A stretch of DNA of 64,000 bases from Maribacter aquivivus. GTDB taxonomy: Bacteria > Bacteroidota > Bacteroidia > Flavobacteriales > Flavobacteriaceae. Of the stretch, positions 54,225 through 63,400 are shown one piece after another (the stretch's first letter is position 1; each line of letters opens with the position of its first letter). The notes under the pieces are model-generated. The model was not told the origin of the DNA. It did not search any database and was given only the letters and a program-made list of their open reading frames with translations. Made by a program: the position numbers and the translations under genes. The stretch lies in contig NZ_FQZX01000001.1 in NCBI RefSeq assembly GCF_900142175.1, forward strand, positions 1,488,001 to 1,552,000, read 5' to 3'.

Positions 54225-54899
54225 CTAAAAAGAAAAAGATGTTTCGCTGGTAGATGAATTGTTATTACTGTCTTTTGAAATAACTTTAATTGCATACTGT
54301 TGACCAGCTGTAATGTTATACGTGGTGTTTAGCAATGTTGTATTTTCTAATATCAATTCTAAAGTTTCGCCCGATCCAATATATACATCATAATTTTCTA
54401 AGTCGTCATCTAAATCTTCACCTACCCAAGAAACGCTTACGGTACCGTTACCATTATCTGAAACGCTAATTTCTGCAGGAAAAGGAGCAAAATTCTCTGT
54501 ACTTGTGCCTTCTGAATAGAAGTTCCATGAATCACTATCCAATGTTTTGGAACCCAAAATGGCAGTTACTGCCCATGAAAATTGGGTACCTTTAGGCAAA
54601 CCTACAGCAAGTGATGTTGTAGTTACAGTTCTTGTGTCTGTAGAATTTGTTTCTTGATTGGTGATTTTTATTTCATACGATGTAGCATTGGTAGATCCCG
54701 ACCATTGAAATTCTATGCTTACCCCATCTGTACCATTGTCTTCCCCTTCAGTGCATATTAAATTGTTCTCGGGAAATTCAAGATTAAAAGCGCCCAGTTC
54801 TTTTTCTGTGTCCTCTGGGGGATCATTCTTATTGTCATCTTTACCGCCGCAAGCGGTAAAAAGTAACCCCACTAAAATTAATTTTATAGCTAATCTCAT
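54225..54899 (-). CDS. fibronectin type III-containing lipoprotein
   Basis: A 224-residue lipoprotein (MRLAIKLILVGLLFTACGG, cysteine 17). After an Asp/Lys-rich spacer come two beta-sandwich domains: residues about 45-130 (SIEFQWSGSTNATSYEIKI, GTQFSWAVTAI) and 140-224 (VSVSWVGEDLDDDLENYDVY, TYNITAGQQYAIKVISKDS), both fibronectin III-like. Its ATG overlaps the stop of the LRR surface protein gene by 4 bp (ATGA), so translation is coupled. The coupling suggests the two proteins act together at the cell surface; a lipid-anchored partner is inference. Confidence 0.88.
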   Translation of the reverse strand: MRLAIKLILVGLLFTACGGKDDNKNDPPEDTEKELGAFNLEFPENNLICTEGEDNGTDGVSIEFQWSGSTNATSYEIKITNQETNSTDTRTVTTTSLAVGLPKGTQFSWAVTAILGSKTLDSDSWNFYSEGTSTENFAPFPAEISVSDNGNGTVSVSWVGEDLDDDLENYDVYIGSGETLELILENTTLLNTTYNITAGQQYAIKVISKDSNNNSSTSETSFSF

Positions 54900-57800
54900 T
54901 TTTTTACAAATTTTAAGTTGATTTCTTTATCTCCATCTACAATTGTTAACATATAGATGCCAGGAGAAAGGTTAGAAATATTCATTTCTAATGTGCCGTT
55001 ACTTATCTGCCTGCTTTCTTGTAATGCTGTTACTCCGCTTACATTAGATACTATAATTTGTGCTTCGGTCATGATGTCCAGACCTATAACTCGTAATATA
55101 TCCGCAACAGGATTCGGAGACAAAATAGCATTACTAATTACAACACTATCATTAAAAACACCTTGGCAAATCTTATCAGTTATTATAGAAATAACATTAG
55201 CTCCTTTATCAAGCGGAAATGATAATTGTTGATTTTCAATATTGTCAACTTCATAGGTGTAGACTTTATCATTTACCAAAACCTCATAATTTTTGCTTCC
55301 GGAAACAACAATACTTGCTTTTTTAGCGGTGTAGTCTATAACGGTTTTACCAGAAATAAATTCTTCGGGCGTTTCTATTGTTACTGTGTAGCATTGCTCA
55401 TAACTTGGATACTCAGGTATCGTTACACAAACCGTATACGAACCAGAAGAAAGATCAGTTCTTACTAGACCATTTGTAGCGTTAATATTATCAAAAGTAT
55501 TGTCCAATAAGAGTCCTGTAATTTGAACTTTGTAGTTGTAATCTTCATTAAAGGTCACAGAGATTTCTCCGTTTGCAGTATCTGGACAACTGGTGCTAGT
55601 TACTTTTACTTGAATACCTTCATTTGAAATATCTGGGAGCGTATTTTCAAAAATCGTACATCCGTTAGTGTCTACCGTGTCACCTTCAGGTGTATTAGGG
55701 CAGTCATCTTCTGTATCTGCCACACCGTCGTTATCTGAGTCTGTAACAGTTGTAATTGTGCAGCCATTCTCATCAACCGTATCTCCGGTAGGAGTATTTG
55801 GGCAATCATCATTTGCATCTGCTACACCGTCATTGTCTGAATCTGTTATTGTGGTTACTGTACATCCATTTTCATCAACCGTATCTCCGCTTGGAGTATT
55901 CGGACAATCGTCATCAGTATCTGTTACACCATCATTGTCAGAATCTGTTACAGTGGTTACTGTACAGCCATTAGCGTCAACTGTATCTCCTGTAGGAGTG
56001 TTAGGACAGTCATCTTCTGCATCTGCCACGCCGTCGTTGTCGGAATCTGTTATTGTGGTTATTGTACATCCATTTTCATCAACCGTATCTCCGCTTGGAG
56101 TATTCGGACAATCGTCATCAGTATCTGCTACACCATCATTGTCAGAATCTGTTACTGCGGTTACTGTACAGCCATTCTCATCAACCGTATCTCCTGCTGG
56201 AGTATTTGGGCAGTTGTCATTAGTGTTGATTATTCCGTCATTATCATCATCTCCAACGGCAGTAACATTTGCTTTAATTATGGTATTGTCTAGTAAAATT
56301 CTGTCTCCGGTTTGACCAGACTCAACTCTAATACCTAAATCTAACATTTCGTTTGATGTTGGTGTAAATGTTGTGGAAAACGTTTGCCAACCTGATTGAC
56401 TTGGTGTAGTAGTAAATTCTGCAACAATCTCACCAAAAACACCGCTATCTGTCAACTCAAGTTGCAAAGAGGTGAAAGTCCCTTCTAGTACTTGATAATC
56501 TATTGAAATTATATACTCTACACCTTTGTAGAATTGCAACTCATTTTGGAATATTGAATTTGAAGAAGCACCACCAGTAATTAACTCCACACTATATTGT
56601 AGATTATCACTAATATCCGTGTTTTTAACCCAGCTCCCTAATTGGATATAAATACCCCATTTTGCCAAATTAGCACCACCTCCATAAGACCAATCTTCAA
56701 AACTAGGGTCTTCTAATAGATTTGAACCATCTATTGTAACTTCACACCCAGTTTCATCAACTACTAGTGCATTTGGTGAGGTGTTAGGGCATTGATCATT
56801 ACTATCTAGTACACCATCATTGTCATCATCAGGTAATGCATCTCCTAAAACCCTAAGATTGTCAAGAATGATTATACCTGTTTCAGTGGTGTTAGCTCTA
56901 AAAATAAGTCTAAAAATATGCGATTCATCGGTAGCGTTTGTGTCAAAATCAAAAGAGAAAGTATGCCAGTTGCCATCCGTATTAAAAGTTGTATACTCTC
57001 TTAATAAAGGTATTCCATATGGGTTTCCGTCTTTTGAGATATGAATTTCAGCACTTACGTCCGTGCCTCTTTTTATTTTGTAATCAAAAGCATAGGTATA
57101 AGTTGTATTGGTTGCTAATTGTATAGCAGTAGTATTTATGAGTTCAGTTTTAAATTGTAGGGAATTATCTAAATCTAGCTCTAAAGATGAAGATCCGTCT
57201 GTGGTATCAGCACTTTGAATAATGCTATTTTCATTTTCAATAGTCCAATCTTCAGGCGTGGCCGGGTTTGTTGACCAATTTTCAAAACTAAAATTCTGTG
57301 CGTAATTAACTTGATTGTTGTTGCTTACTATACAACCTTGGCTGTCTACGGTATTACCAGATGGTGTATTTGGGCATTGGTCATTGCTATTTATTACACC
57401 ATCGTTATCATCGTCTAATTGGCTTTGTGAACAACCATTTGTATCAACGTTTTCTCCGTTTGGCGTGTTTTGGCAATTGTCATTAGCGTTGTTTACTCCG
57501 TCATTGTCATCATCTAATTGATTTTGAGAGCAGCCATTTATGTCTACTGTTTCTCCTGTAGGAGTGTTGGGGCAATTGTCATTGTTATTGGTTACACCGT
57601 CGTTGTCATCATCGGCTTGAGATGAAGAACATCCGTTTGTATCAACGTTTTCTCCGTTTGGCGTGTTTGCGCAATTGTCATTAGCGTTATTTACTCCGTC
57701 ATTGTCATCATCTAATTGATCTTGAGAGCAGCCATTTTCGTCTACAGTTTGACCTGTAGGGGTATTTGGGCAATTGTCGTTTTCATTTATTATTCCGTCA

Positions 57801-59317
57801 TCATCCGAATCATTATTTAGGGATGGGGAAACTGTCAGTGAAACAACATTTCTTTTTAATGTTAAATTATGGACATTTGTATTTTCTATTAAACAATCAT
57901 AGTACCCGCCATCTTCAGTTGTTATATTTGATATTGTAAGGGTTGAGTTGGTTTCGTTAATAATATTGTTTCCATTCTTACGCCATTGATACGTATTGTT
58001 TGAGCTATTTGTGGCTTGAATACTAGCTGTGAAAGTAGTGTTTTCATTAAGTGTTACATTTTCACTTACTTCAATATCTTGTTGAGGATAATAGCGGAAT
58101 TGTCCGATGTTTAAAACTAGATTCTCTAAATCCTCAAAAACAAAATTATTTTCTTGAATGTTAAAAGAAGACAATGTGGTTGAATTTTCTAAACTTTCTG
58201 GTAAAATCCCTGTAAGGTTATTTTTTTGTAATTCTAATCTTTGTATAGAGCTGAAATAGCCGTAACATTCAGGAATGCTCCCACTGAAATCATTGTCGTT
58301 CAATAACAACATGCTTAAGTTAGCTAAGTTGCATACCGAAGTTGGTAACGGTCCAGAAAATTGATTTGAATATAGTTGTAATTGTAAAAGGTTTTCGAGA
58401 TTTTCTATTTGGCTAGGTAATGTTCCTGTGAATTGATTTGAGCTTAAATTTAACCTCTCAAGTAATTGTAATGTCGTTATTTCAACAGGGATAGTTCCTG
58501 TGAAATTGTTTTTACTTAGGTATAAGTTTTTTAGTTCGGTTAAGTTGCTAATATTCTGTGGAATAGGCCCTGAAAAAAAATTCGTTGACAAAGAGACAGT
58601 CTCGAGCGTCGTAAGCTGAGTAATAAAAGATGGGAAAGTCCCAGTAAATCCATTTGCGCTAATGTTTAAACTCTTTAGTAAAGGCAAATTAACCACCGTT
58701 GGATTTATCAATCCTGTTAAATCATTATTAAATATCTCAAGTTCAATTAAATCTGAAAGATTTTCAAAAATTTCATTTGGTACACTTCCTGTTAGGTTAT
58801 TACCGCCCAGATTTAATCTTTCGAGATTTGTTAGTGTCGTTAGTGAAATAGGAATCTCACCTGAAAATTCATTGTAGTCCAGGAAAAGATTTTTTAAAGA
58901 AGTAAGGTTTGATATGCTTTCCGGTATTGTTCCTTCTAAATTGTTAAAAGCAAAATCCAAATAACTTAGTTTAGTTAGACCTGTAACCTTATCTAATACT
59001 GTTCCTGTAAGATTTTGTGCTCTCAGCGATAGTCCTGTTAGTTCTGTTAGATTGCTTATTTCTGGTGGTACAGTGCCTGTGAGATTATTTTGATACATGT
59101 TAATCGATATAACCCTTCCACTTCCGTTTACTGTAACACCGTACCATGTATCCATATCAGCGCTAAGGTCCCATGAATTAGTCCAATTATCTCCGTCGGT
59201 GGAATTATATAATGCAATCAGTGCTTCACGATCGGAAGCTGCGCTTCCCTGAGAAAAAAGTTGTGTAGTAAACAAAAAGAAAACTGCCAATAGCAGCTTA
59301 GTGTAGTTTTTAATCAT
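54896..59317 (-). CDS. large T9SS-secreted surface protein with LRR, Ig-like and thrombospondin type 3 repeats
   Basis: A 1473-residue protein. Signal peptide about 1-22. Residues 45-400 are plant-type leucine-rich repeats (LERLNLGGNNLTGSVPNEIF is one). Residues 410-500 are an Ig-like domain (ENTTFTASIQATNSSNNTYQ). From about 505 come thrombospondin type 3 repeats with calcium-binding DxDxDG loops, then two carbohydrate-binding-like beta-sandwich modules (NFSFENWSTNPATPEDW; LLEDPSFEDWSYGGGANL), each followed by more TSP3 repeats. The C-terminus is a T9SS type A sorting domain (LSPNPVADILRVIGLDIM...NLKFVKK). It is probably exported across the outer membrane and attached to the surface as an adhesin or glycan binder. 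It is co-transcribed with the downstream lipoprotein. Confidence 0.93.
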   Translation of the reverse strand: MIKNYTKLLLAVFFLFTTQLFSQGSAASDREALIALYNSTDGDNWTNSWDLSADMDTWYGVTVNGSGRVISINMYQNNLTGTVPPEISNLTELTGLSLRAQNLTGTVLDKVTGLTKLSYLDFAFNNLEGTIPESISNLTSLKNLFLDYNEFSGEIPISLTTLTNLERLNLGGNNLTGSVPNEIFENLSDLIELEIFNNDLTGLINPTVVNLPLLKSLNISANGFTGTFPSFITQLTTLETVSLSTNFFSGPIPQNISNLTELKNLYLSKNNFTGTIPVEITTLQLLERLNLSSNQFTGTLPSQIENLENLLQLQLYSNQFSGPLPTSVCNLANLSMLLLNDNDFSGSIPECYGYFSSIQRLELQKNNLTGILPESLENSTTLSSFNIQENNFVFEDLENLVLNIGQFRYYPQQDIEVSENVTLNENTTFTASIQATNSSNNTYQWRKNGNNIINETNSTLTISNITTEDGGYYDCLIENTNVHNLTLKRNVVSLTVSPSLNNDSDDDGIINENDNCPNTPTGQTVDENGCSQDQLDDDNDGVNNANDNCANTPNGENVDTNGCSSSQADDDNDGVTNNNDNCPNTPTGETVDINGCSQNQLDDDNDGVNNANDNCQNTPNGENVDTNGCSQSQLDDDNDGVINSNDQCPNTPSGNTVDSQGCIVSNNNQVNYAQNFSFENWSTNPATPEDWTIENENSIIQSADTTDGSSSLELDLDNSLQFKTELINTTAIQLATNTTYTYAFDYKIKRGTDVSAEIHISKDGNPYGIPLLREYTTFNTDGNWHTFSFDFDTNATDESHIFRLIFRANTTETGIIILDNLRVLGDALPDDDNDGVLDSNDQCPNTSPNALVVDETGCEVTIDGSNLLEDPSFEDWSYGGGANLAKWGIYIQLGSWVKNTDISDNLQYSVELITGGASSNSIFQNELQFYKGVEYIISIDYQVLEGTFTSLQLELTDSGVFGEIVAEFTTTPSQSGWQTFSTTFTPTSNEMLDLGIRVESGQTGDRILLDNTIIKANVTAVGDDDNDGIINTNDNCPNTPAGDTVDENGCTVTAVTDSDNDGVADTDDDCPNTPSGDTVDENGCTITTITDSDNDGVADAEDDCPNTPTGDTVDANGCTVTTVTDSDNDGVTDTDDDCPNTPSGDTVDENGCTVTTITDSDNDGVADANDDCPNTPTGDTVDENGCTITTVTDSDNDGVADTEDDCPNTPEGDTVDTNGCTIFENTLPDISNEGIQVKVTSTSCPDTANGEISVTFNEDYNYKVQITGLLLDNTFDNINATNGLVRTDLSSGSYTVCVTIPEYPSYEQCYTVTIETPEEFISGKTVIDYTAKKASIVVSGSKNYEVLVNDKVYTYEVDNIENQQLSFPLDKGANVISIITDKICQGVFNDSVVISNAILSPNPVADILRVIGLDIMTEAQIIVSNVSGVTALQESRQISNGTLEMNISNLSPGIYMLTIVDGDKEINLKFVKK
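55652..56250 (-). repeat. thrombospondin type 3 tandem repeat block, C-terminal set
   Basis: Six head-to-tail units of about 34 residues (102 bp) each contain DNDGVAD and DDDCPNTP-type motifs. Units alternate between a PSG...TTI form and a PTG...TTV form, showing a 204-bp two-unit period. The segments beginning at 55839 and 56043 are nearly identical over more than 100 bp. Confidence 0.9.
57330..57820 (-). repeat. thrombospondin type 3 tandem repeat block, N-terminal set
   Basis: Five units of about 33 residues (99 bp). Units two and four (NPNGENVDTNGC type) are nearly identical, and units one and three (PTG.TVD.NGC type) resemble each other, again giving a two-unit period of about 198 bp. 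Confidence 0.85.
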
Positions 59318-59328
59318 AGTAAAATGTG

Positions 59329-59368
59329 GTTAGCAAAACACTAATATAAATATTAGCGTTTTGTTAAC
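59329..59368. repeat. 40-bp near-perfect palindrome upstream of the LRR surface protein gene
   Basis: GTTAGCAAAACACTAATAT (59329-59347) and ATATTAGCGTTTTGTTAAC (59350-59368) match as inverted repeats at 17 of 19 positions with a 2-bp centre. It begins 11 bp upstream of the start codon and could be an operator or a hairpin in the mRNA leader. Confidence 0.7.
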
Positions 59369-59435
59369 AGAATATTTTCGTCAAAATACTACAATTCTTT
59401 CTTACAAGGTATGGTCGTTCTATTACAAATAAATG

Positions 59436-62270
59436 TTAATGCGCAACCAACCAATTCTCACCCAAGCCAACCTCAACATCTAAAGGAACTGCAATTTTAT
59501 ATGCATTTTCCATTTCAGATTTAATGAGTGATTGCAATTCTTCTAATTCTGGCTTGTAGATATCGAACACCAATTCATCATGTACTTGCAATAACATTTT
59601 AGATTTGTAATTACCTTCTTCTAGTTTATTATGAATGTTAATCATGGCGATTTTTATGATATCTGCCGCACTACCTTGAATAGGTGCGTTTACGGCATTT
59701 CGCTCTGCAGCTCCACGAACTATAGCATTGCTACCATTGATATCTTTTAAGTAACGTCTTCTTCCTAAAACGGTTGAAACATAACCATTTTCACGAGCAA
59801 AATCTACTTGCTCGCTCATGTAATTTCTTAGCTTTGGGTAGGTCTTGTAGTAGGTATCTATTAATTCTTTTGCCTCTTTTCTAGAAAGGTCCGTTTGGTT
59901 ACTTAAGCCAAATGCAGAAACACCGTATATAATACCGAAGTTTACAGTTTTGGCATTACTACGTTGTTCTCTAGTTACTTCTTCTAATGGAACATTAAAT
60001 ACTTTTGATGCCGTAGAAGCGTGAATATCTTCACCATTTTTGAAAGCTTCTATCATGGTGGTTTCTTCACTTAGTGCTGCAATAATACGTAGCTCTATTT
60101 GAGAATAATCCGCTGCTAATAAGGTGTAATTCTCATCACGTGGAATAAACGCCTTTCTAACTTGTCTACCACGCTCAGTTCTAATTGGTATGTTCTGTAA
60201 GTTCGGGTTATTACTACTCAAACGACCTGTTGCAGCAACGGTTTGCATATAATCTGTATGTACTCTGCCTGTAGATGGTTCTACCTGTTCAGGCAATGCA
60301 TCTACGTAAGTGCTCTTTAATTTGGCAAGACCTCTATAATCTAAAACATTCTGAATAATTTCGTGATCTTTAGCTAAGTAAGAGAGCACATCTTCTGCAG
60401 TGGAATATTGTCCTGTTTTTGTCTTTTTAGGCTTGGCTACTAATTTTAATTTATCAAAAAGTATTTCTCCTAATTGCTTTGGTGAACCAATGTTAAATTC
60501 CTCACCGGCAACTTCATATATTTTCTTTTCTAGATTGGCAATGTCATTGTTTAAATCTTCTGAAAGTGAATTCAAGAATTCTTTGTCTAAATTAATGCCT
60601 TCCAATTCCATATCTGCCAATACACGTAATAACGGAATTTCAATATCTTGAAATAACTTTTCTGTATTCGCTTCTTTTAATTCTGGTCTAAAATGTTGCG
60701 CAAGTTGGTAGGTGATATCGGCATCTTCAACTGCATATTCCGTTTGTTTTTCTAACGGAACATCGCGCATGCTCAATTGATTCTTGCCTTTTTTACCGAT
60801 AAGTTCTGTAATGGAAACGGGAGTGTAGTTCAAATACGTCTCAGCCAGCACATCCATATTATGACGCATATCTGGATTAATTAGATAGTGTGCCAACATG
60901 GTATCGAACAAAGGTCCTTTGACATCAATATTGTATTTGTCCAATACTTTGATATCATACTTTAAATTTTGACCTATTTTTTCAATTTCTTCAGATTCAA
61001 AGAATGGGCGTAATTCTTCTAAAAGCGCCTGTACTTCTTCTTTATTATCCGTGAAGGGAATGTAGTACCCTTTTGTAGCTTCCCAAGAAAAAGCAATACC
61101 AACTAATTCTGCTGTCAAAGGATCTAGACCTGTTGTTTCGGTATCAAAGCAAACCGAAGTTTGCTGCATTAAACTTTTTAAGAATAATTTCATAGCCATA
61201 CCTGGGGCAACACTTTGGTATGAGTGTGCTACATCTGCAATGGTCTTTCTGCTTGAAAAATCTTTTACGGTTGCTCCAGAATCAGCAGGACTTCCAAATA
61301 ATGAAAACTGCCCGGATCCAGCATCTTGAATTTCTTTTTTGGTTACTGGTTTATTTGTTGACTCTGTGGAGGCTTCTTCAACTTCAGCAGAAAATAATTT
61401 TATAAACTGATCTTTTAATCTTCTAAATTCAAGTTCCTCAAATATTTTCTGAACCTCTTCTGCATTTGGTTCAGACATTTCATAATCACTAGCATTAAAG
61501 AGAACATCAACATCTAAACAAATAGTGGCTAATTTTTTAGAAAGTAAACCAAGTTCTCCATTAGCTTCTACTTTTTCTTTCATTTTACCTTTAAGCTTGT
61601 CTGTATTAGCCAAAAGCCCTTCCATAGAATCAAACTGCTCTATAAATTTCTTGGCAGTTTTATCACCTACACCTGGTAAGCCGGGTATGTTGTCACTGGC
61701 ATCACCCATCATACCTAGGTAATCAATAACCTGTTCTGGTCTTTCTACTCCAAAACGTTTTTGAATTTCAGGAATACCCCAAATTTCAATGCCGTTGCCC
61801 ATTCTCGCTGGGCGATACATAAATATGTTTTCAGAAACCAATTGTCCAAAATCCTTATCTGGCGTAACCATAAAAACTTTGTATTCTTCTTTCTCGGCTT
61901 GTTTAGCCAAAGTACCTATAATGTCATCTGCTTCCCATCCTTCTTTAACGACTACAGGTATATGCATTGCCTTTAATATATCTTGAATATATGGTACCGC
62001 TATACGTATGGCATCAGGTGTTTCTGATCTGTTTGCTTTATACTCGGGGAATAATTCTGTGCGTTCAGCACTTCCTCCTTTATCAAAACAAACGGCTAAA
62101 TGATCAGGTTTTTCACGACGAATAACATCGAATAAAGAATTCATGAATCCCATAATCGCTGAGGTATCCATGCCTTGAGAATTTATTCTTGGGTTTTTTA
62201 TAAGTGCGTAGTAACCACGAAAAATTAGTGCGTATGCATCTAGCAAAAAGAGTCTTTTTTGATCTGCCAT
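59436..62270 (-). CDS. polA: DNA polymerase I
   Basis: A 944-residue polymerase if started at MADQKRLFLLDAYALIFRGY (ATG 62268-62270); the frame is open 17 codons further upstream, but that part is not family-like. Order: 5'-3' exonuclease (residues 1-300; GWEADDIIGTLAKQAE, GMMGDASDNIPGLPGVG), 3'-5' exonuclease with the intact acidic motif CFDTETTGLDPL near 375, and the polymerase domain with AADYSQIELRIIAAL, TVNFGIIYGVSAFGLS and LLQVHDELVFDI. Proofreading residues are present, unlike some Bacteroidota homologues. It fills gaps in repair and replaces Okazaki primers. Confidence 0.97.
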   Translation of the reverse strand: MADQKRLFLLDAYALIFRGYYALIKNPRINSQGMDTSAIMGFMNSLFDVIRREKPDHLAVCFDKGGSAERTELFPEYKANRSETPDAIRIAVPYIQDILKAMHIPVVVKEGWEADDIIGTLAKQAEKEEYKVFMVTPDKDFGQLVSENIFMYRPARMGNGIEIWGIPEIQKRFGVERPEQVIDYLGMMGDASDNIPGLPGVGDKTAKKFIEQFDSMEGLLANTDKLKGKMKEKVEANGELGLLSKKLATICLDVDVLFNASDYEMSEPNAEEVQKIFEELEFRRLKDQFIKLFSAEVEEASTESTNKPVTKKEIQDAGSGQFSLFGSPADSGATVKDFSSRKTIADVAHSYQSVAPGMAMKLFLKSLMQQTSVCFDTETTGLDPLTAELVGIAFSWEATKGYYIPFTDNKEEVQALLEELRPFFESEEIEKIGQNLKYDIKVLDKYNIDVKGPLFDTMLAHYLINPDMRHNMDVLAETYLNYTPVSITELIGKKGKNQLSMRDVPLEKQTEYAVEDADITYQLAQHFRPELKEANTEKLFQDIEIPLLRVLADMELEGINLDKEFLNSLSEDLNNDIANLEKKIYEVAGEEFNIGSPKQLGEILFDKLKLVAKPKKTKTGQYSTAEDVLSYLAKDHEIIQNVLDYRGLAKLKSTYVDALPEQVEPSTGRVHTDYMQTVAATGRLSSNNPNLQNIPIRTERGRQVRKAFIPRDENYTLLAADYSQIELRIIAALSEETTMIEAFKNGEDIHASTASKVFNVPLEEVTREQRSNAKTVNFGIIYGVSAFGLSNQTDLSRKEAKELIDTYYKTYPKLRNYMSEQVDFARENGYVSTVLGRRRYLKDINGSNAIVRGAAERNAVNAPIQGSAADIIKIAMINIHNKLEEGNYKSKMLLQVHDELVFDIYKPELEELQSLIKSEMENAYKIAVPLDVEVGLGENWLVAH

Positions 62271-62372
62271 TTTTGAGTATTGATTGTAAAACGTTAAAAG
62301 TACAAATTGATACGGAAACATTAAGGGAGATTGCCCTATTGCTTCCGTATTAAATCAAGTTAAAGAAGTGTA

Positions 62373-63359
62373 TTAACTTTTTAAATAACTATTTGAAGGA
62401 TTGTTTACATGACCTTCTTTTGTGTAAGTTCTATATGTAAACCCTGGGTGAATACAATAGCCACCTGTTTCTCCTTTTTTATTAATGGCGATAAACCCAA
62501 TTTGAAAATCTTGTTTGTCCTTATTTTTAGCGATGATGCGTTTTACACCTTCTTCACATGCTTCTTGTGGCGATTTACCTTGTCGCATTAATTCTACGAT
62601 TAAGAAACTACCAACGGTTCTAACCACTTCTTCGCCAACACCTGTTGCTGTAGCGCCACCAACTTCATTATCAACGAAAAGTCCGGCACCAATAATAGGG
62701 GAGTCACCAACTCTACCAGCCATTTTATATGCCATACCGCTAGTGGTACAAGCGCCAGCAATGTCGCCATCGGCATCAATTGCTAGCATACCAATAGTAT
62801 CGTGATTTTCAATGTTTATGATAGGCTTATACTGCGATGTTTTTTTCCACTCTTCCCAAGCTTGTTTAGATTCTTCAGTTAAAAGATCTGTCTTCTCAAA
62901 ACCCTGCTCATATGCAAATTGTTCTGCTCCTTTACCGGCAAGCATTACATGGGGAGTCTCTTCCATCACTTTTCTAGCAACCGAAATTGGGTTGGCTATA
63001 TTTTGCATGGCAAGTACAGCACCACAATTACCATCTTTATCCATAATACATGCGTCTAAAGTAACATTGCCATCTCTATCCGGTCTGCCGCCATTACCAA
63101 CTGTACTATTGTTTAAATCATTTTCTTCGACCATAACGCCTTGGTGAACGGCATCAAGAGCATTGCCACCTTTTTCTAAAACTTCCCATGCTTTGGCGGT
63201 TGCATTTCCAAAATCCCATGTGCAAATTGCTATCGGTATAATACCAGCTTTGCTGCTTACTTTTTTTGCAGTTTCATCTTTGAATGAAGCTAATAATGGT
63301 GCCGAAACTATTCCTGCAGCCGCAGTAGTAGAATTTCTTAGAAACTTTCTTCTTTTCAT
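62373..63359 (-). CDS. Tat-exported N4-(beta-N-acetylglucosaminyl)-L-asparaginase
   Basis: A 328-residue Ntn-hydrolase. The signal has a twin-arginine motif (MKRRKFLRNSTTAAAG), indicating folded export through Tat. The self-cleavage site is HDT in ENHDTIGMLAID at about 182-193, where Thr becomes the new N-terminal nucleophile. GNGGRPDRDGNVTLDACIMD and TSGMAYKMAGRVGDSPIIGAG are family signatures. It removes GlcNAc-asparagine links from glycopeptides. It is divergent from cutC with a 41-bp gap. Confidence 0.94.
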   Translation of the reverse strand: MKRRKFLRNSTTAAAGIVSAPLLASFKDETAKKVSSKAGIIPIAICTWDFGNATAKAWEVLEKGGNALDAVHQGVMVEENDLNNSTVGNGGRPDRDGNVTLDACIMDKDGNCGAVLAMQNIANPISVARKVMEETPHVMLAGKGAEQFAYEQGFEKTDLLTEESKQAWEEWKKTSQYKPIINIENHDTIGMLAIDADGDIAGACTTSGMAYKMAGRVGDSPIIGAGLFVDNEVGGATATGVGEEVVRTVGSFLIVELMRQGKSPQEACEEGVKRIIAKNKDKQDFQIGFIAINKKGETGGYCIHPGFTYRTYTKEGHVNNPSNSYLKS

Positions 63360-63400
63360 GGGTTTGGTTCTTTACTTTTAGTAACCTTAAATATAAGAAT

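Noticed and set aside
55668..56315. A 215-residue plus-strand ORF with serine/valine-rich repeats
   Set aside because: It is the antisense of the thrombospondin repeat block; its apparent repeats follow from the real minus-strand gene.
55652..57820. Possible CRISPR-like array because of regular repeats
   Set aside because: Repeats are in frame, have no unique spacers, and encode DxDxDG calcium-binding units.
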